A DNA stretch of 64,000 nt from Gari tellinella (lineage: Eukaryota; Mollusca; Bivalvia; Cardiida; Psammobiidae). The DNA lies in contig OV277866.1 of NCBI GenBank assembly GCA_922989275.2, positions 32,257,246-32,321,245 on the forward strand, read 5' to 3'. The notes beneath the pieces are model-generated. The model was not told the origin of the DNA. It was given only the letters and a program-made list of their open reading frames with translations, and did not search any database. Below, one piece after another: positions 31,256 through 42,477 of this stretch; positions within the stretch are counted from its first letter, which is position 1; each line of letters starts with the position of its first letter. Both the position numbers and the translations under genes were made by a program.

Positions 31256-31425
31256 TATACATAGAGTATACAGAATATGTATACGTTATCAAACGAAGTA
31301 CATTGTATGTTTACATTTGTCTGTATATCAGAAGACGGCTCATTAGGTCCAATTTGTGTGAAAGTCATATCGAGCTTTGCTCATTAAAAACGAATTCAAA
31401 ACCTTTCACTGTCTTAGCCCGAGTA

Positions 31426-31671
31426 CAGTGGAGAATCTGTTATTCTATCCCGTTTAAACGCAAACGTACGCAAACGCAAAGCACTAAAACGTAGAAAAGT
31501 ACAACTTTTTGACAATTCTGATAATTCATGTTTATCTTGGTGGCAAACAGTTTGGAGCCTGATCAGACGCCGGGTTATCCGGCGTCTGATCTGGCTCCAA
31601 ACTGTTTGCACAGCAAATAATAGTTTTAGCGTAAACGCGTTTATTGGGAAAGAATAACGTTTTCTCCGCTG
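31426..31671 (+). mobile_element. A-family MITE, complete
   Basis: Ends CAGTGGAGAATCTG and CGTTTTCTCCGCTG; TA-flanked; hairpin core GCCGGGTTATCCGGC. Confidence 0.92.
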
Positions 31672-31723
31672 TACAATAGTTATCTTTAAACAATTGTTTG
31701 ACACTCATTACAATAATCCTTAA

Positions 31724-31934
31724 CCTTTTCACTTCCAAGCTTTTCGTGAGATGTTTACCCCTTCGCCGTTTCATTGTCATCTGCTTCAATTTTGTTGTCT
31801 TCAATGTCATTTCAAAACTAAAAAATAAGGCAGAATGACTGAAGAAAGTTTAAAAGGAGTGGTCAAACGCGGCGTCTGATCAACATCCGAACTGTTTGCA
31901 AGCTCGCTTTTAGGCGTCATTGAGAGTGAAAGGG
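31724..31934 (+). mobile_element. B-family TTAA-type element, left hairpin arm lost
   Basis: TTAA (31720-31723), CCTTTTCACTTCC and, at the right, TCATTGAGAGTGAAAGGG before TTTAA. Only the right hairpin arm remains (GCGGCGTCTGATCAACATCC, about 31869). Confidence 0.65.
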
Positions 31935-32305
31935 TTTAAGTCAAATTATCAAAAAATTAAATCTTAGAAATAAAAGAAGACGATACTTCTTTAAAAATTA
32001 CGTCATGACAGCGAAGGGTATGCGTTATTTCGCAGACACCACTAGTAAAGCAGCCGATGTTTTCGTGCTAGAATACCGTCTGATTCATGCCTTAATTTAG
32101 CCATCGCTATCCATTTTCTAAGACCTTGTGCCTGAGAACAAAGTCATAAATAATGATTAAGTCCCGCGCCTGTTGACTAACAAGCGTGCAGAGATTAACG
32201 GCTTTGAACTCAAGGCAAGTTATCGATTTAATTCCACCAGATAGTAGCAAGTAATAGCAAGCTAACGTGTTGACCCTTATCTTGCCCATCGCGACTTGAT
32301 TGGAG
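31935..32305. other. No recognised feature
   Basis: Unique sequence; no repeat or coding signal identified. Confidence 0.4.
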
Positions 32306-32374
32306 TTTGCAATAGTTTGGATTCAGAGCAGACGCCGCGTAACGCGGCGTCTGGTCTGAATCCAAAACTGTTAG
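32306..32374 (+). repeat. Class I hairpin, B type
   Basis: TTTGCAATAGTTTGGATTCAG / CTGAATCCAAAACTGTTAG with a perfect GACGCCGCGTAACGCGGCGTC core. Confidence 0.75.
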
Positions 32375-33130
32375 ACACTGGTATTTATGTTTAATTAATT
32401 TAAAAATGTATAAATCGTATTTGAATATTCTTTATAGATGACCTTTTCAAAACTATAGGTTACGGACTAAGGGGTTCCATAAAGGACAATATCAAAGACC
32501 CGGCTGCAGAGAGCAAACATATAGAGTTACTGATCGGTTAGCCAATTAGTACCCGGATGCTGTCAGAGAATAATTCCGGTACTAGTATGTTTGTTTGGGA
32601 TTGTTGATTATCAATTATTGGGGTGGTATATAGGAAAATATGTATCCCTTCAATATGACTTGATAGCAAAATGTGCTGTATAAGACGCCGCAATTTGTGG
32701 AGTCTAATCAACGTCTGCATTGTTTTCTTGTCGAAATCGTGCATGACATACTTTAACGCTGAATATGAAAAATGACATGTGTTGGCGACTCGTTTCAATC
32801 TGACTGTTTGATTTTGTGCATTGTGACTGAACTGTTCGTGTGTCCGTGCGTGCTCGTAAATCGACACTGGTGTGGTCAATAAAACTAGCCACATAAGTGA
32901 AAAACATTACCCTAGCCAACCTGGTCATTTTTTGTGACATTAATCTACATTAACCTGGTCAATTATTTGTAACATTTGCCCGATCATTAGCGGGAATAGA
33001 GTAAGAATAACTTCTGGATCGTTCTTTTCCCAAGTTAGATCCACCAGACATTTCGGTTCTGTAGCCACGTAAAAAACAAATCAAATGAAATAGTCACATA
33101 TAACAAGCGAGTGAGTACGTGCGTTAGTCC
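32375..33130. other. No gene recognised; decayed hairpin
   Basis: A degraded C-type hairpin (GTATAAGACGCCGCAATTTG, about 32678) is the only feature. Open frames on the minus strand around 32538-32940 show no domain. Confidence 0.4.
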
Positions 33131-33348
33131 GTTGGTCAATCCGCTTCCCCATTGCCCATTTGAGGTATGTGCCCCCATTGAGCATATTTCCTGGGAGTGT
33201 TTTCGTTTTCATTAAGTATATACGTCTCATGATTTCCTATACCACATCAACTGAGTATACCAAATTTGTTGTGAGTACATCTTGGGAATGCGCAATGACC
33301 TGAACTATTTTCAGGTCATTGTGACCTTGGCCTTTGACAGCAATTATA

Positions 33349-33594
33349 CAGTGGAGAATCTGTTATTCTTTCCCGTTTAAACGCAAACGTACGCAAACGC
33401 AAAGCACTAAAACGTAGAAAAGAACAACTTTTGGACAATTCTGATAATTCTTGTTTATCTTGGTGGCAAACAGTTTGGAGCCTGATCAGACGCCGGGTTA
33501 CCCGGCGTCTGATCTGGCTCCAAACTGTTTGCACTGCAAATAATAGTTTTAGCGTAAACGCGTTTATTGGGAAAGAATAACACATTCTCCACTG
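33349..33594 (+). mobile_element. A-family MITE, complete
   Basis: Ends CAGTGGAGAATCTG and CACATTCTCCACTG; TA-flanked; inserted in the degenerate repeat region. Hairpin from about 33466. Confidence 0.94.
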
Positions 33595-33846
33595 TAGAAA
33601 TAGAACAACCATGCCCGGATGATATTTCCTATACATCATCAGTGTGGAACGACAGAGCGTGTCGTAACATTTTCAGGTAACCTCATTTATTCCAAAAGTT
33701 TTTTGGGGTACATTTTCTACTGTACACCAGCTAGACCTGTAAACATCGGCCCGTGTGTGTACATCGTGGTATAGCACAGTACAGGATGCATTTTGAGGCA
33801 TGTGTGATCTTAATATTTCTAAATTACATAAACAAATTACTTGTTT

Positions 33847-33905
33847 GGGCGTATTTCCACAGCCATACCAGATAGCCTATCTGATACGGCTGTGGAAATA
33901 CGCTC
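33847..33905. repeat. Isolated 27-bp-arm hairpin
   Basis: GGCGTATTTCCACAGCCATA pairs with TATCTGATACGGCTGTGGAAATACGC over most of its length, with a CCTAT tip. It is unrelated in sequence to the class I and II hairpins. Confidence 0.75.
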
Positions 33906-34737
33906 AAATTAGGGATATCAACTTTTGTGTATTAGTTCATCTTGGGATGTCCTAGTTATGCATACTATTTCCCGGTCACTGTGATTACTGTGAGGCATTG
34001 ACCTCAATGATAGAAACAGCCTTTCTGGAGAAAATTTACTGTAACACATCAGCTATATTCACCAAATCTTGTGAGTACATTTTTGATTGTAGAGAGTCGC
34101 GAACCATTGTAACCTTGGCATTACCTTTGCTCTCAATTATGTAATGAATTTGTCCAATGCATATTTCGTAAACCATATCAGTTGGCGAAACATGGTGCCA
34201 CACTTTGTTGAAGAGTACATCTTTGACATTTATGGTGTTGCTGTTACCTTGGCATTGGAAAGAAAAGAATTGTCCGCAGAATATTTCCTATACTCCATCA
34301 GATATGGTATAAGAAATAAACTTGCCCCGAATATATATTTCCTATACCTGTCAGGAAATTCAAACTATTGGGATGACGCAACGTCGTGTACCATTTTAAT
34401 ACAAACATGATATTCATATTTTACTCAGTTATACATGTAGCAAAAACCTGTCCCTGCCAAATAAAAATCATGTAACAAATTTAGAAAATGCTTCTTATCA
34501 TCTCAAGGTTAATGTGGCCTTGACAGTGATCTTTGCCCTCAATTATGGAAGAAGCTTGTCCGTATAAAATGTCCTATATCACATCAGCAGCGGATACCGA
34601 ATCTTGTTGGCGTGATGCAGTACATCATACGATTTCTAGATTATTGTGCCATTGATCACTTGTTACCTAAATTGTATAGAAATGCTTATCTAGAGCATAT
34701 TGCCTATGCTATACAGATCAGCTAGAGAAATATACTT

Positions 34738-35401
34738 GGGATGACGGAAGTGTCATGTACCATTTTCAATTCTAAAATGTAACACGCCGCGCAATTCCTC
34801 CCTTAATTTTATCATGTATTAACCAATGTATTTTACAGTTTATGTAACAACCAGACTATGACACTCGTAATATAAACCGATGAGTTTATAACATGTACGT
34901 AACTCATGTAACATTCGCAGTCCATCAACACTTTTTTTTAAGATCGGCAATGCCACAGCCAGTTTATTACAGCCGTAATGAACTTCAATAAAATTTTAGT
35001 GTGTAATGTACAGTGGAGAATGTGTTATTCTTTCCCAATAAACGCGTTTACGCCAAAACTATTATTTCCGGGATGACGGAAGTGTCATGTACCATTTTCA
35101 ATTCTAAAATGTAACACGCCGCGCAATTCCTCCCTTAATTTTATCATGTATTAACCAATGTATTTTACAGTTTATGTAACAACCAGACTATGACACTCGT
35201 AATATAAACCGATGAGTTTATAACATGTACGTAACTCATGTAACATTCGCAGTCCATCAACAATTTTTTTTTAAGATCGGCAATGCCACAGCCAGTTTAT
35301 TACAGCCGTAATGAACTTCAATAAATGTTTAGTGTGTAATGTACAGTGGAGAATGTGTTATTCTTTCCCAATAAACGCGTTTACGCTAAAACTATTATTT
35401 G
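34738..35401 (+). repeat. 332-bp tandem duplication including a half MITE
   Basis: GGGATGACGGAAGTGTCATG begins both 34738 and 35070, and the copies stay nearly identical for 332 bp. Each unit ends with the left part of an A element. In unit 1 the A sequence stops at 35069, where unit 2 begins; in unit 2 it continues as a complete element. One breakpoint of the duplication is therefore inside the MITE. Confidence 0.93.
35011..35069 (-). mobile_element. A-family left-end fragment created by duplication
   Basis: CAGTGGAGAATGTGTTATTC to CTATTATTTCC, identical except for one or two bases to the start of the complete copy at 35343. Confidence 0.9.
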
Positions 35402-35589
35402 CAGTGCAAACAGTTTGGAGCCAGATCAGACGCCGGGTAACCCGGCGTCTGATCAGGCTCCAAACTGTTTGCCACCATGATAAACATGAAATATCAGAAT
35501 TGTCCAAAAGTTTTTATTTTCTACGTTTTAGTGTTTTGCGTTTGCGTACGTTTGCGTTTAAACGGGAAAGAATAACGTTTTCTCCACTG
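35343..35589 (-). mobile_element. A-family MITE, complete
   Basis: Ends CAGTGGAGAATGTG and CGTTTTCTCCACTG; TA-flanked; hairpin from about 35406. Confidence 0.94.
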
Positions 35590-36545
35590 TATAACCAGCT
35601 TCAATTACCGTCAACGCGAAACAACAACAACAGCGTATTGCATCCGTAATGCACTAATTGGTTGATATCATCGTTGATGCAATACTAGCGTATTGCATCC
35701 GTACTGCATTGGCCATTTAAGGTACTTCGCAGGTGCGCTTAATTTTCATACAATGTGTATGAAACTAATAGCCTAAGAAACAATGTGTGAAAATATAGGC
35801 AAAATCTATCGTGTGGTTTGTCTTTTAGGTCTTTTAGGTCTCTTTTTCTGACAAAAACCTGGAATTTTGATGATTGTATTTTTCTCAAAAATAAATAAAG
35901 CTAATGACTACAAGTCTCGCCCAATAAGTAGTCCACAACATTCATTACAAGAAAAGCTAAAATCATTTTGAATAAAGGTATTCAGAAAGATGTTATCAGC
36001 TATTTAAATTTTGCATAATGGTAAAAAATTGAATTACAAAAAAATGACTCATTCAATGTACATTTGTTTTCATTTTATTCAAATATATGGTTGATGAAAT
36101 AGTTAGTCTGAAAAAATTAGAAAATATTACAGTCAGGATTTGTTGTAATAACAGTTTTTCTTATTAAAATGTGTGATATTTGAAGTTGAGATACAGTTAC
36201 CTTCCTTAAAATTATAATTCTGTCATTAAAATGCATTTTTATTCATTCATGGACTTGCATACAAGGTTAATTATATTATTTAAACATAATAATAATGGGC
36301 AATATCGATCTTGAAAAGATTGACGTATTGATAAGCTTCAATGTGTGGCTTTATAGTTCGATCAAATCGTATACATGTATACCGATTTTATTGACTTGTA
36401 AGTCATTAAACTAAAACGTACATGTAAGTGGAAACATAATTGGACCGTATATAACATCACTTATTCTAATCAACGAAGACAAAACATAACATGTCCCGTG
36501 ATCACTGCGTTATGGATTGAGAAGTCAATATATCGGACACTTAAA
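35590..36545. other. No gene recognised
   Basis: AT-rich. Two short copies of GCGTATTGCATCCGTAATGCA (35632, 35691) form a small direct repeat. The rest is unique. Confidence 0.4.
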
Positions 36546-36551
36546 AAATAT

Positions 36552-36623
36552 TTGGATCGCATGGGTCTCGAACTATGGCCTTTCAATTGCTAGTCAACCA
36601 CTGTACTGACTGTGCTATGAAGG
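36552..36623 (-). tRNA. tRNA-like segment (SINE head or pseudogene)
   Basis: On the minus strand CATAGCACAGTCAGTACAGT resembles a tRNA D-arm/A box, and CATAGTTCGAGACCC is a good B box about 40 nt later. Acceptor ends do not pair, so this is probably a tRNA-derived SINE head or a decayed tRNA rather than a working gene. Confidence 0.45.
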
Positions 36624-36759
36624 ATTATACTAATTCGTATCAACATTTCCTTTATATAAATTTTCTAGTAGAAGCGCGTACGGAAAAAGTCTGTGTCGTC
36701 CAGACGCATATCCGCTCGCCCGCAAGACCGACTTCCGGTAGCGAAAGGCCTTAACGAAT

Positions 36760-37330
36760 AAAGTTAATGCAACAACCAGTGTATAACACCCATAATGTTT
36801 ACACCAGTTTGTTACACAGTCCATGTACATGTAACGAGCAGCTTGCAATATTGTAAATCATTATCATGTTATAGCATCCTTAATGCAACAACCAGTTATA
36901 ATATCGTTAATAACCGGTTTATGAAACACCTTATGTCACAACCAACTCGTTACAGTTGCAGTGTATAAATCAGTTTATAACACTGTATAGAGAAAACCAG
37001 CTTAAAACACTAGAAATAAATATATGAGTCTATAATATCGTCAATGCAACAACCAGTGTGTTACACCCAATATGCATAAACACGTTTATATCGTGCAAAA
37101 CCAGCTAATAGTGCCGGTAATGCAGCAACAAATTTCATGACATCCGTAATGCAGCAACCAGTTGATGACACCATTAACTCAACCCCAAGTGTATTAAACC
37201 CATATTCCTTCAACTAATTTTCAACATCGTTAATGCAACAGCCAGTAATACTAATGGAACATCCAATATAAAAACAGGTTAATTCAACAATCAGTTTATA
37301 ACACAGTTATAACCCATTTTAGCATAGTGT
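36760..37330. repeat. Degenerate AACAACCAGT minisatellite, part 1
   Basis: Loose units of about 40-50 bp built from AATGCAACAACCAGT and TATAACACC/TGTTACACCC recur at least ten times. The related region 39000-39420 has different spacing. Confidence 0.7.
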
Positions 37331-37354
37331 CTTTCTCAAAGGGACATTGGCATA

Positions 37355-37600
37355 CAGTGGAGAATCTGTTATTCTTTCCCGTTTTAACGCAAACGTACGC
37401 AAACGCAAAGCTCTAAAACGTAGAAAAGAACAACTTTTGGACAATTCTGATATTTCATGTTTATCTTGGAGGCAAACAGTTTGGAGCCTGATCAGACGCC
37501 GGGTTACCCGGCGTCTGATCTGGCTCCAAACGGTTTGTACTGCAAATAATAGTTTAAGCGTAAACGCGTTTATTGGGAAAGAATAACAGATTCTCCACTG
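37355..37600 (+). mobile_element. A-family MITE, complete
   Basis: Matching ends CAGTGGAGAATCTG and CAGATTCTCCACTG; TA-flanked; right outer stem mutated to AAACGGTTTGTAC. Confidence 0.93.
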
Positions 37601-37707
37601 TACAATGAAGAACATAAGGAGACGCCGCATTGCACTGTTTGTTATTGCATATGAAATGTTCTGCTGTATCGAAAAATATTGCGGTGTCCTCAGACCACCC
37701 TTTTATA

Positions 37708-37953
37708 CAGTGGAGAATCTGTTATTCTTTCCCGTTTAAACGCAAACGTACGCAAACGCAAAGCACTAAAACGTAGAAAAGAACAATGTTTGGACAATTC
37801 TGATAATTCTTGTTTATCTTGGTGGCAAACAGTTTGGAGCCTGATCAGACGCCGGGTTACCCGGCGTCTGATCTGGCTCCAAACTGTTTGCATTGCAAAT
37901 AATAGTTTTAGCGTAAACGCGTTTATTGGGAAAGAATAACAGATTCTCCACTA
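37708..37953 (+). mobile_element. A-family MITE, complete
   Basis: Left end CAGTGGAGAATCTG, right end CAGATTCTCCACTA (terminal G lost). Only about 110 bp separates it from the previous A copy, in the same orientation. Confidence 0.92.
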
Positions 37954-38037
37954 TATCTTGTAAGCACATAGGGAGAATTCATTCCAATATCCAGGAATTA
38001 ATGGGTAACAACCCGTTTAGGAAAACGTGAATAGATA

Positions 38038-38464
38038 AAGTGCTCCTTCTCTACAACAACACCCAATGGCAGACAAAGATTATGTGTGTTGTTCGGAAAG
38101 ATTTGTTATAGGGAGGGAAATTGGCTTGCATTTGCAAACAGCTTTAAACCAGATCAGATCTACATGTATAGATTTAAGCTGTTTGTCACTCGTCATTTTT
38201 TTTTCTGTCAAAATGTCCGATATGTCAGTTTGAGAAACACAGCAGAGGATAATTTTAAACAGACGATATTGCAGCCGTGGAAAGATTGGACAAAATACTG
38301 GTTTAAACATGATATTTTATTTCAATAATCTACATATATTTTATAAACATGCAACAAAGTTTAGGATTTGAAACAAAAGAAAACTAGCTGTTGTATGGAG
38401 GGAATCGTTGTTGGGAGGGCCGTTTTTAGAGAGAGAGAGAGAGTGAGAGAGAGAGAGAGCACTG
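38038..38464 (-). mobile_element. G-family element, diverged
   Basis: GTGCTCCTTCTCTACAACAAC at the left; GAGCACTG plus TA at the right. The class I hairpin has lost its core (CAGCTTTAAACCAGATCAGATC / TAGATTTAAGCTGTTTG at about 38134-38190). A (GA)n expansion near 38430-38460 interrupts the right terminal repeat. Confidence 0.7.
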
Positions 38465-38579
38465 TATCCCAGCCATATTATGTTTGTGTAACGATCAAAT
38501 TATTGCAGCGTTACTGCAACAACTATTTCATTAATTATTTGTGTAACGATCAGTTTAATGCATCATGACTGAACAGCTA

Positions 38580-38982
38580 CAGAGGAAAAGATGCTATTAT
38601 TTCCTGTTTAAACACAAAAGAAACGCAAACGCATTGCCATAAAATGTAGAAAAGAATAACTTTTCGACTACAGCCGAACTTCGTTATCTTGAACTTGCTA
38701 AATTCGAACTATCCGATTTTTCGACACATGAATTGCATTATTTTATGCTCTGTTAAGTCACGTTTTAACTTTGAAATACGGGTATGTTCGACCATATTGA
38801 GTTCGAGATATCGAAGTTCAACAGTATTGTGATTATTAATGTTGATAATAGTGGCAAATAGTTTGGATCCTGATCATACGCCGGAATACCCGGCGTTTGA
38901 TCTGGTTCCAAACTGTTGCAATGGAATTAATAGTTTTAGCATAAACGCTTTTATTGTGAAATAATAACATATTTCTCCATGG
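38580..38982 (+). mobile_element. A-family MITE interrupted by a P element
   Basis: Left part CAGAGGAAAAGATG...AACTTTTCGAC (38580-38668) and right part TAATAGTGGCAAATAGTTTGG...ATATTTCTCCATG (about 38846-38982). The P element lies between at a TA. The hairpin core is GCCGGAATACCCGGC. Confidence 0.75.
38671..38825 (+). mobile_element. P-family MITE, shortened
   Basis: CAGCCGAACTTCGTTATCTTG at the left and GAGATATCGAAGTTCAACAG at the right, TA at both sides. The left arm of the central GTGGC hairpin is deleted. Confidence 0.78.
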
Positions 38983-38999
38983 TAGCTGATATACTAATA

Positions 39000-39420
39000 G
39001 CGTCCGGACTAGTGTGTTACATTGCTAATTGAACGACTAGTCAATTGCGAAATTAGTATAGCAACCAGTTTGTTTCAACGTTTATTATATAACCAACTCA
39101 TTAAAAAATTAATTTAGTGCGACAATAAATTTATAACATCGTTAATTGAACGGCTAATACATCACAGAATTAGTGCAACAACGAGTTTATGTCACCGTTT
39201 ATCATACAACAAGTTCATTACAAAATTTGTGCAACAATAATATAATTTTATTACATCGTTAATTGAACGACGAATCCATTACAAAATTAGTGCAACAATA
39301 TTGCATTGTTAATTGAACGACTAGTCCATCACTGAATTAGTGCAACAGTAGATTTATTACAAGAATAGTTCAACGACTGTATTAGTGCAAGAGTTATATT
39401 CATTACACAGCGTGAACACG
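39000..39420. repeat. Degenerate minisatellite, part 2
   Basis: Units of about 45-60 bp contain TTAATTGAACGACTAGTCCAT and AATTAGTGCAACAA, repeated six to seven times. Confidence 0.7.
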
Positions 39421-39563
39421 GTTTCCTGATATCGTTTTTTCAGCGGAGCTGAATGGTTTCTATTTCAACACATTTTCCTACATTTTCAACCAATCATATT
39501 TGATCAGAAATTTAGAATTAAGAGCACCTGTTGAAAACTGAATTGTCTGATTGGATAGAAGCC

Positions 39564-39753
39564 AGGGCTCCAGATAAGGGGGTTGTTTCAAAACTTAAAA
39601 TCTTTATTTCTGCATTAAACCCTATAATGATCTTCTCGTTTGAATTGTCTCTTCGATGCGATCAAAATGAGTGGTAACACCATATGGTTTGGTGCTGAAA
39701 TGAGGGAGATAATGTTAAATTTGTTCAGTTTACTCCCTCTTATCTGGAGCCCT
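39564..39753. mobile_element. J-family element, complete
   Basis: AGGGCTCCAGATAAGGGGG at the left pairs with CCCTCTTATCTGGAGCCCT at the right. Interior TCTTTATTTCTGC and GGTGCTGAAATGAGGGAGA are shared with the other two J copies. 190 bp, no ORF of note. Confidence 0.85.
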
Positions 39754-40217
39754 GGTCTAATTGTGAGACACAGTGCAGACTGTTTACTATACTGAGCTGA
39801 TGACATCATGCTTCTATTTTAAGATTATGACAATTTGTCTTTTTATAGATAGACAGGGGTAGCTATAAGGTGTTTTGTAATGGTTCACTACCAATTTATT
39901 CTAATTGTTAATTATTTGTACAAATTTACCATACATTGATAGCAATATAATAATTGGCCTCAAGTGAGCGAGATGGTAGAACTTGTTCAGTAGACTGCTG
40001 TTACAAAATTACTACAGTATCTCATAATCTGTATGAGAGTTAAATTATTGTTTTACACCTCTGTACATTATAGTTTTTTAGTCAGATGTATGCTATATCG
40101 TTGAATGTGTATTTTTTGCTTGTCAATCCAAGATATTACAACTATTTGAAAAACCCCAATTTCATACACTTTTGCACATTCATCTACAGCATGACTTAAT
40201 TCCACCACCCATTCCGC
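39754..40217. other. No recognised feature
   Basis: Unique AT-rich sequence. Confidence 0.4.
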
Positions 40218-40399
40218 TAAATATCTTTTTTGTGTTAGCGCATAACTTATTCGTTAAAGAGAAACTTTTCATTGTGTCTCCATTTAAACTCTATGGTTCA
40301 ATCGAGACGATTCTAATGAGTAGTATTACAATAAGATTTGGTGCTGAAATAAATGAAAATGTTGGCCATGCTCAGTTTTCTCCTTCTTATCTGGAGCCA
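40218..40399. mobile_element. J-family element, left end lost
   Basis: ATCGAGACGATTCTAATGAG, TTTGGTGCTGAAATAAATG and the terminus CTCCTTCTTATCTGGAGCC are present; the GGGCTCCAG left end is not. Confidence 0.6.
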
Positions 40400-40507
40400 T
40401 TTTCTTTCCAGCATCTTGACAGGTGAATGCTTAAAGCAAACTAATGGTAAAGCAGAAAATCCTGTCTGTTTTACCTTTAGTGTGCTATATGTCACCACCT
40501 ATTTTAA

Positions 40508-40727
40508 CCCATTTGTGCCCTGTGGATTCGCCAATGCGTATATAATGAATTAGTCCATTTTTATCTAAGGGGTGTCTTGTCAAAATTTTCATTTTCATTT
40601 TGTTTTATATTGATATTCCTCTCAGCAAGCAGTGTAGGATCTGATCAGTCGCCGCATGATGCGGCGTCTGATCAGCGTCTACACTGTTTGCCTATGTCCC
40701 ATATATGGGATCGTTGGCATAAACGGG
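40508..40727 (+). mobile_element. C-family TTAA element, complete
   Basis: 220 bp between TTAA sites (40504-40507, 40728-40731); ends CCCATTTGTGCCCTG and TTGGCATAAACGGG. The hairpin at 40624-40690 has a GCCGCATGATGCGGC centre. Confidence 0.88.
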
Positions 40728-40752
40728 TTAACAAGCTACGGGGAAAGGGTTA

Positions 40753-41000
40753 CAGTGGAGAATCTGTTATTCTTTCCCGTTTAAACGCAAACGTACGCAA
40801 ACGTACGCAAACGCAAAACACTAAAACGTAGAAAAGAACAACGTTTGGACAATTCTGATAATTCATGTTTATCTTGGTGGCAAACAGTTTGGAGCCTGAT
40901 CAGACGCCGGGTTACCCGGCGTCTGATCTGGCTCCAAACTGTTTGCACTGCAAATAATAGTTTTAGCGTAAACGCGTTTATTGGGAAAGAATAACAGATA
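40753..41000 (+). mobile_element. A-family MITE, right terminus lost
   Basis: Left end CAGTGGAGAATCTG; an extra ACGTACGCAA unit expands the subterminal repeat. The right side reaches GGGAAAGAATAACAGA, then turns into (TA)n. Confidence 0.9.
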
Positions 41001-41018
41001 TATACAATATATATATTC

Positions 41019-41150
41019 AGTGATGATGTTGTTTTATTTTCGTTTAAACGAAATTAAACGAATTGCAATGAAATTTAAAAAAAATAAGAAGTGCTTTTTT
41101 TAATTATTGACGATTTTTTAATATGAGCGACAAACAGTTTGAAGCCTAAA
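41019..41150 (+). mobile_element. A-family MITE fragment, diverged
   Basis: CAGTGATGATGTTGTTTTA, CGTTTAAACGAAATTAAACG and GCGACAAACAGTTTGAAGCC; no right half. Confidence 0.55.
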
Positions 41151-41194
41151 TGTAGTTGTCATTTTAAAAAAAAATACACCTATATACAGAACAA

Positions 41195-41352
41195 CCTCTC
41201 TATTACGACCACTAAAACGAAGACTTATTGATTGGATAAAAGACAGGTGACAGCTTAAAGCAAGGTAACAGTAAAACAGAAAGCTCCTGTAGGAGCTTTT
41301 TGTTTTACTGTCACCTTGATTTAAGCAGTCATCTGTCGTAAACACCTTACAA
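41195..41352 (+). mobile_element. H-family element with class II hairpin
   Basis: CCTCTCTATTACGACCACTAAA at the left; AAAGACAGGTGACAGC; hairpin at 41247-41322 (AGCAAGGTAACAGTAAAAC / GTTTTACTGTCACCTTG around AAAGCTCCTGTAGGAGCTTT). The right CAGT-type end is lost after AAACACCTTACAATG. Confidence 0.72.
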
Positions 41353-41549
41353 TGAACACACTACTGTATATGACATTTTTGGATCAACATGCAATATGAT
41401 AAATTAAAATTTTCGACATGGAGAAATTAGTGATAATGTAAACGTATTCATGTTTATTCATGTATATATTTTATTTCAAAGTAATAGTCAACCGTTACGA
41501 TCACTGACATTAAGCATTATCGATGACAATTAAGACATGTCACAGCTAA

Positions 41550-41622
41550 AAGTAAGTTGAAAGTAAAACAGAAAGCTTCTTTAGGAGCTTTCTGCTTAAC
41601 TTTAAACTTACTTTACGCGACA
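41550..41622 (+). repeat. Class II hairpin
   Basis: AAAAGTAAGTTGAAAGTAAAAC / TAACTTTAAACTTACTTTA arms around AGAAAGCTTCTTTAGGAGCTTTCT. Confidence 0.75.
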
Positions 41623-41783
41623 GCAACCATATAACTACAGATCAGCCCCTTTTTGTGGATTTAGTAAAAGTGGGGTTATACTGGATTGTGAATGTGATTC
41701 TCTTAAATGCATGAGCTTACCTTCAAACTGCAATGTGAAGAAATAATTCCCCAAAATCTATGTCACTGATACTATGAAATCGC

Positions 41784-41992
41784 TTAGGCTAATCTATGAA
41801 CCACAAGTATATCCATTGTTTTGCCCTTTACACGCTTGCCGTGGTCCATAATTTCCACTATCACATAAAATGTGTAATCAATGCATTATCATTTCCGTTA
41901 TTCAAATGTTCAGACCTAATCGTCACCGTCTTCTTACAGAATTCCACATCCTCGTTTGGCGTGTAAAAGTGGACACCATCGCTCGCATAAAA
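41784..41992 (-). pseudogene. Weak candidate host exon(s) or degraded coding fragment
   Basis: On the minus strand one frame reads DGVHFYTPNEDVEF and continues to SEHLNNGNDNALITHF. A second frame overlaps that end and reads YTFYVIVEIMDHGKRVKGK, ending at TAA (41784-41786). A GTAAGA donor-like site follows GAATTCT at about 41938. The residue composition is protein-like, unlike the repeat-derived frames elsewhere, but I recognise no family. It may be chance or a pseudogene with a frameshift. Confidence 0.2.
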
Positions 41993-42477
41993 TCATTAAA
42001 ACATTCTCATTCCCACCAAGACAGTGACAAAAATTCGATTACCCGGCGTCCCCCATTACAAGACAGGTTGTAAAACGATGGATTCTGTTTTATAGAACCC
42101 GAATCGTTCCCTATTGATCGATGCTAGCCTGCCTGGTTAAGTCATGCTTCACTAGAAATTTTGTCCTCTGAGAGTATGGGAAGCGCAGCCATTTCCGAAC
42201 ATCTTTCCCGCTCAATATCGGCAATCTCCGTGACTGGAACTATTGTTTGATTGCTGGAGCCGTAATTTTATTGCTGTTACTAGAGATATTGGAAGTGTCG
42301 TCTGCTTTTTGCAATGAGGGAGGCGATATGTTCCCCCTTTTTAACCCATTAATACCCCCAATGTACTGTACATTCTAAGCCTTTCATTTATTCCTTCACT
42401 AAGAAACTCACTAATTCCACGTTAAACAGTATTGAATATGCTCCATAAGACATGTATTTTTAATATTTCCTAGCAAA

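Larger units (their letters stand above)
33130..34760. repeat. Degenerate tandem repeat, about 160-180 bp
   Basis: Loosely repeated phrases recur: TATTTCCTATACNNCATCAG (33232, 33625, 34283, 34329), GTGAGTACATCTT or variants (33272, 34071, 34211) and CCTTGGCNTT with CTCAATTATG (33324, 34110, 34535). The copies are too diverged to define exact units. An 88-codon frame at 34144-34410 lies inside and looks spurious. Confidence 0.5.

Noticed and set aside
32538..32894. 118-codon minus-strand frame
   Set aside because: No recognisable domain; overlaps a decayed hairpin and contains no codon-usage or splice support.
33316..33639. Recurring 60-128-codon open frames (for example 33316-33639, 35311-35649, 37319-37630, 49786-50172) encoding near-identical peptides with INAFTLK and SQIRRRVTRRLI
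   Set aside because: They coincide exactly with A elements, occur in several frames on both strands and depend on the palindrome being stop-free. Start codons lie in flanking sequence that differs each time. Not a gene family.
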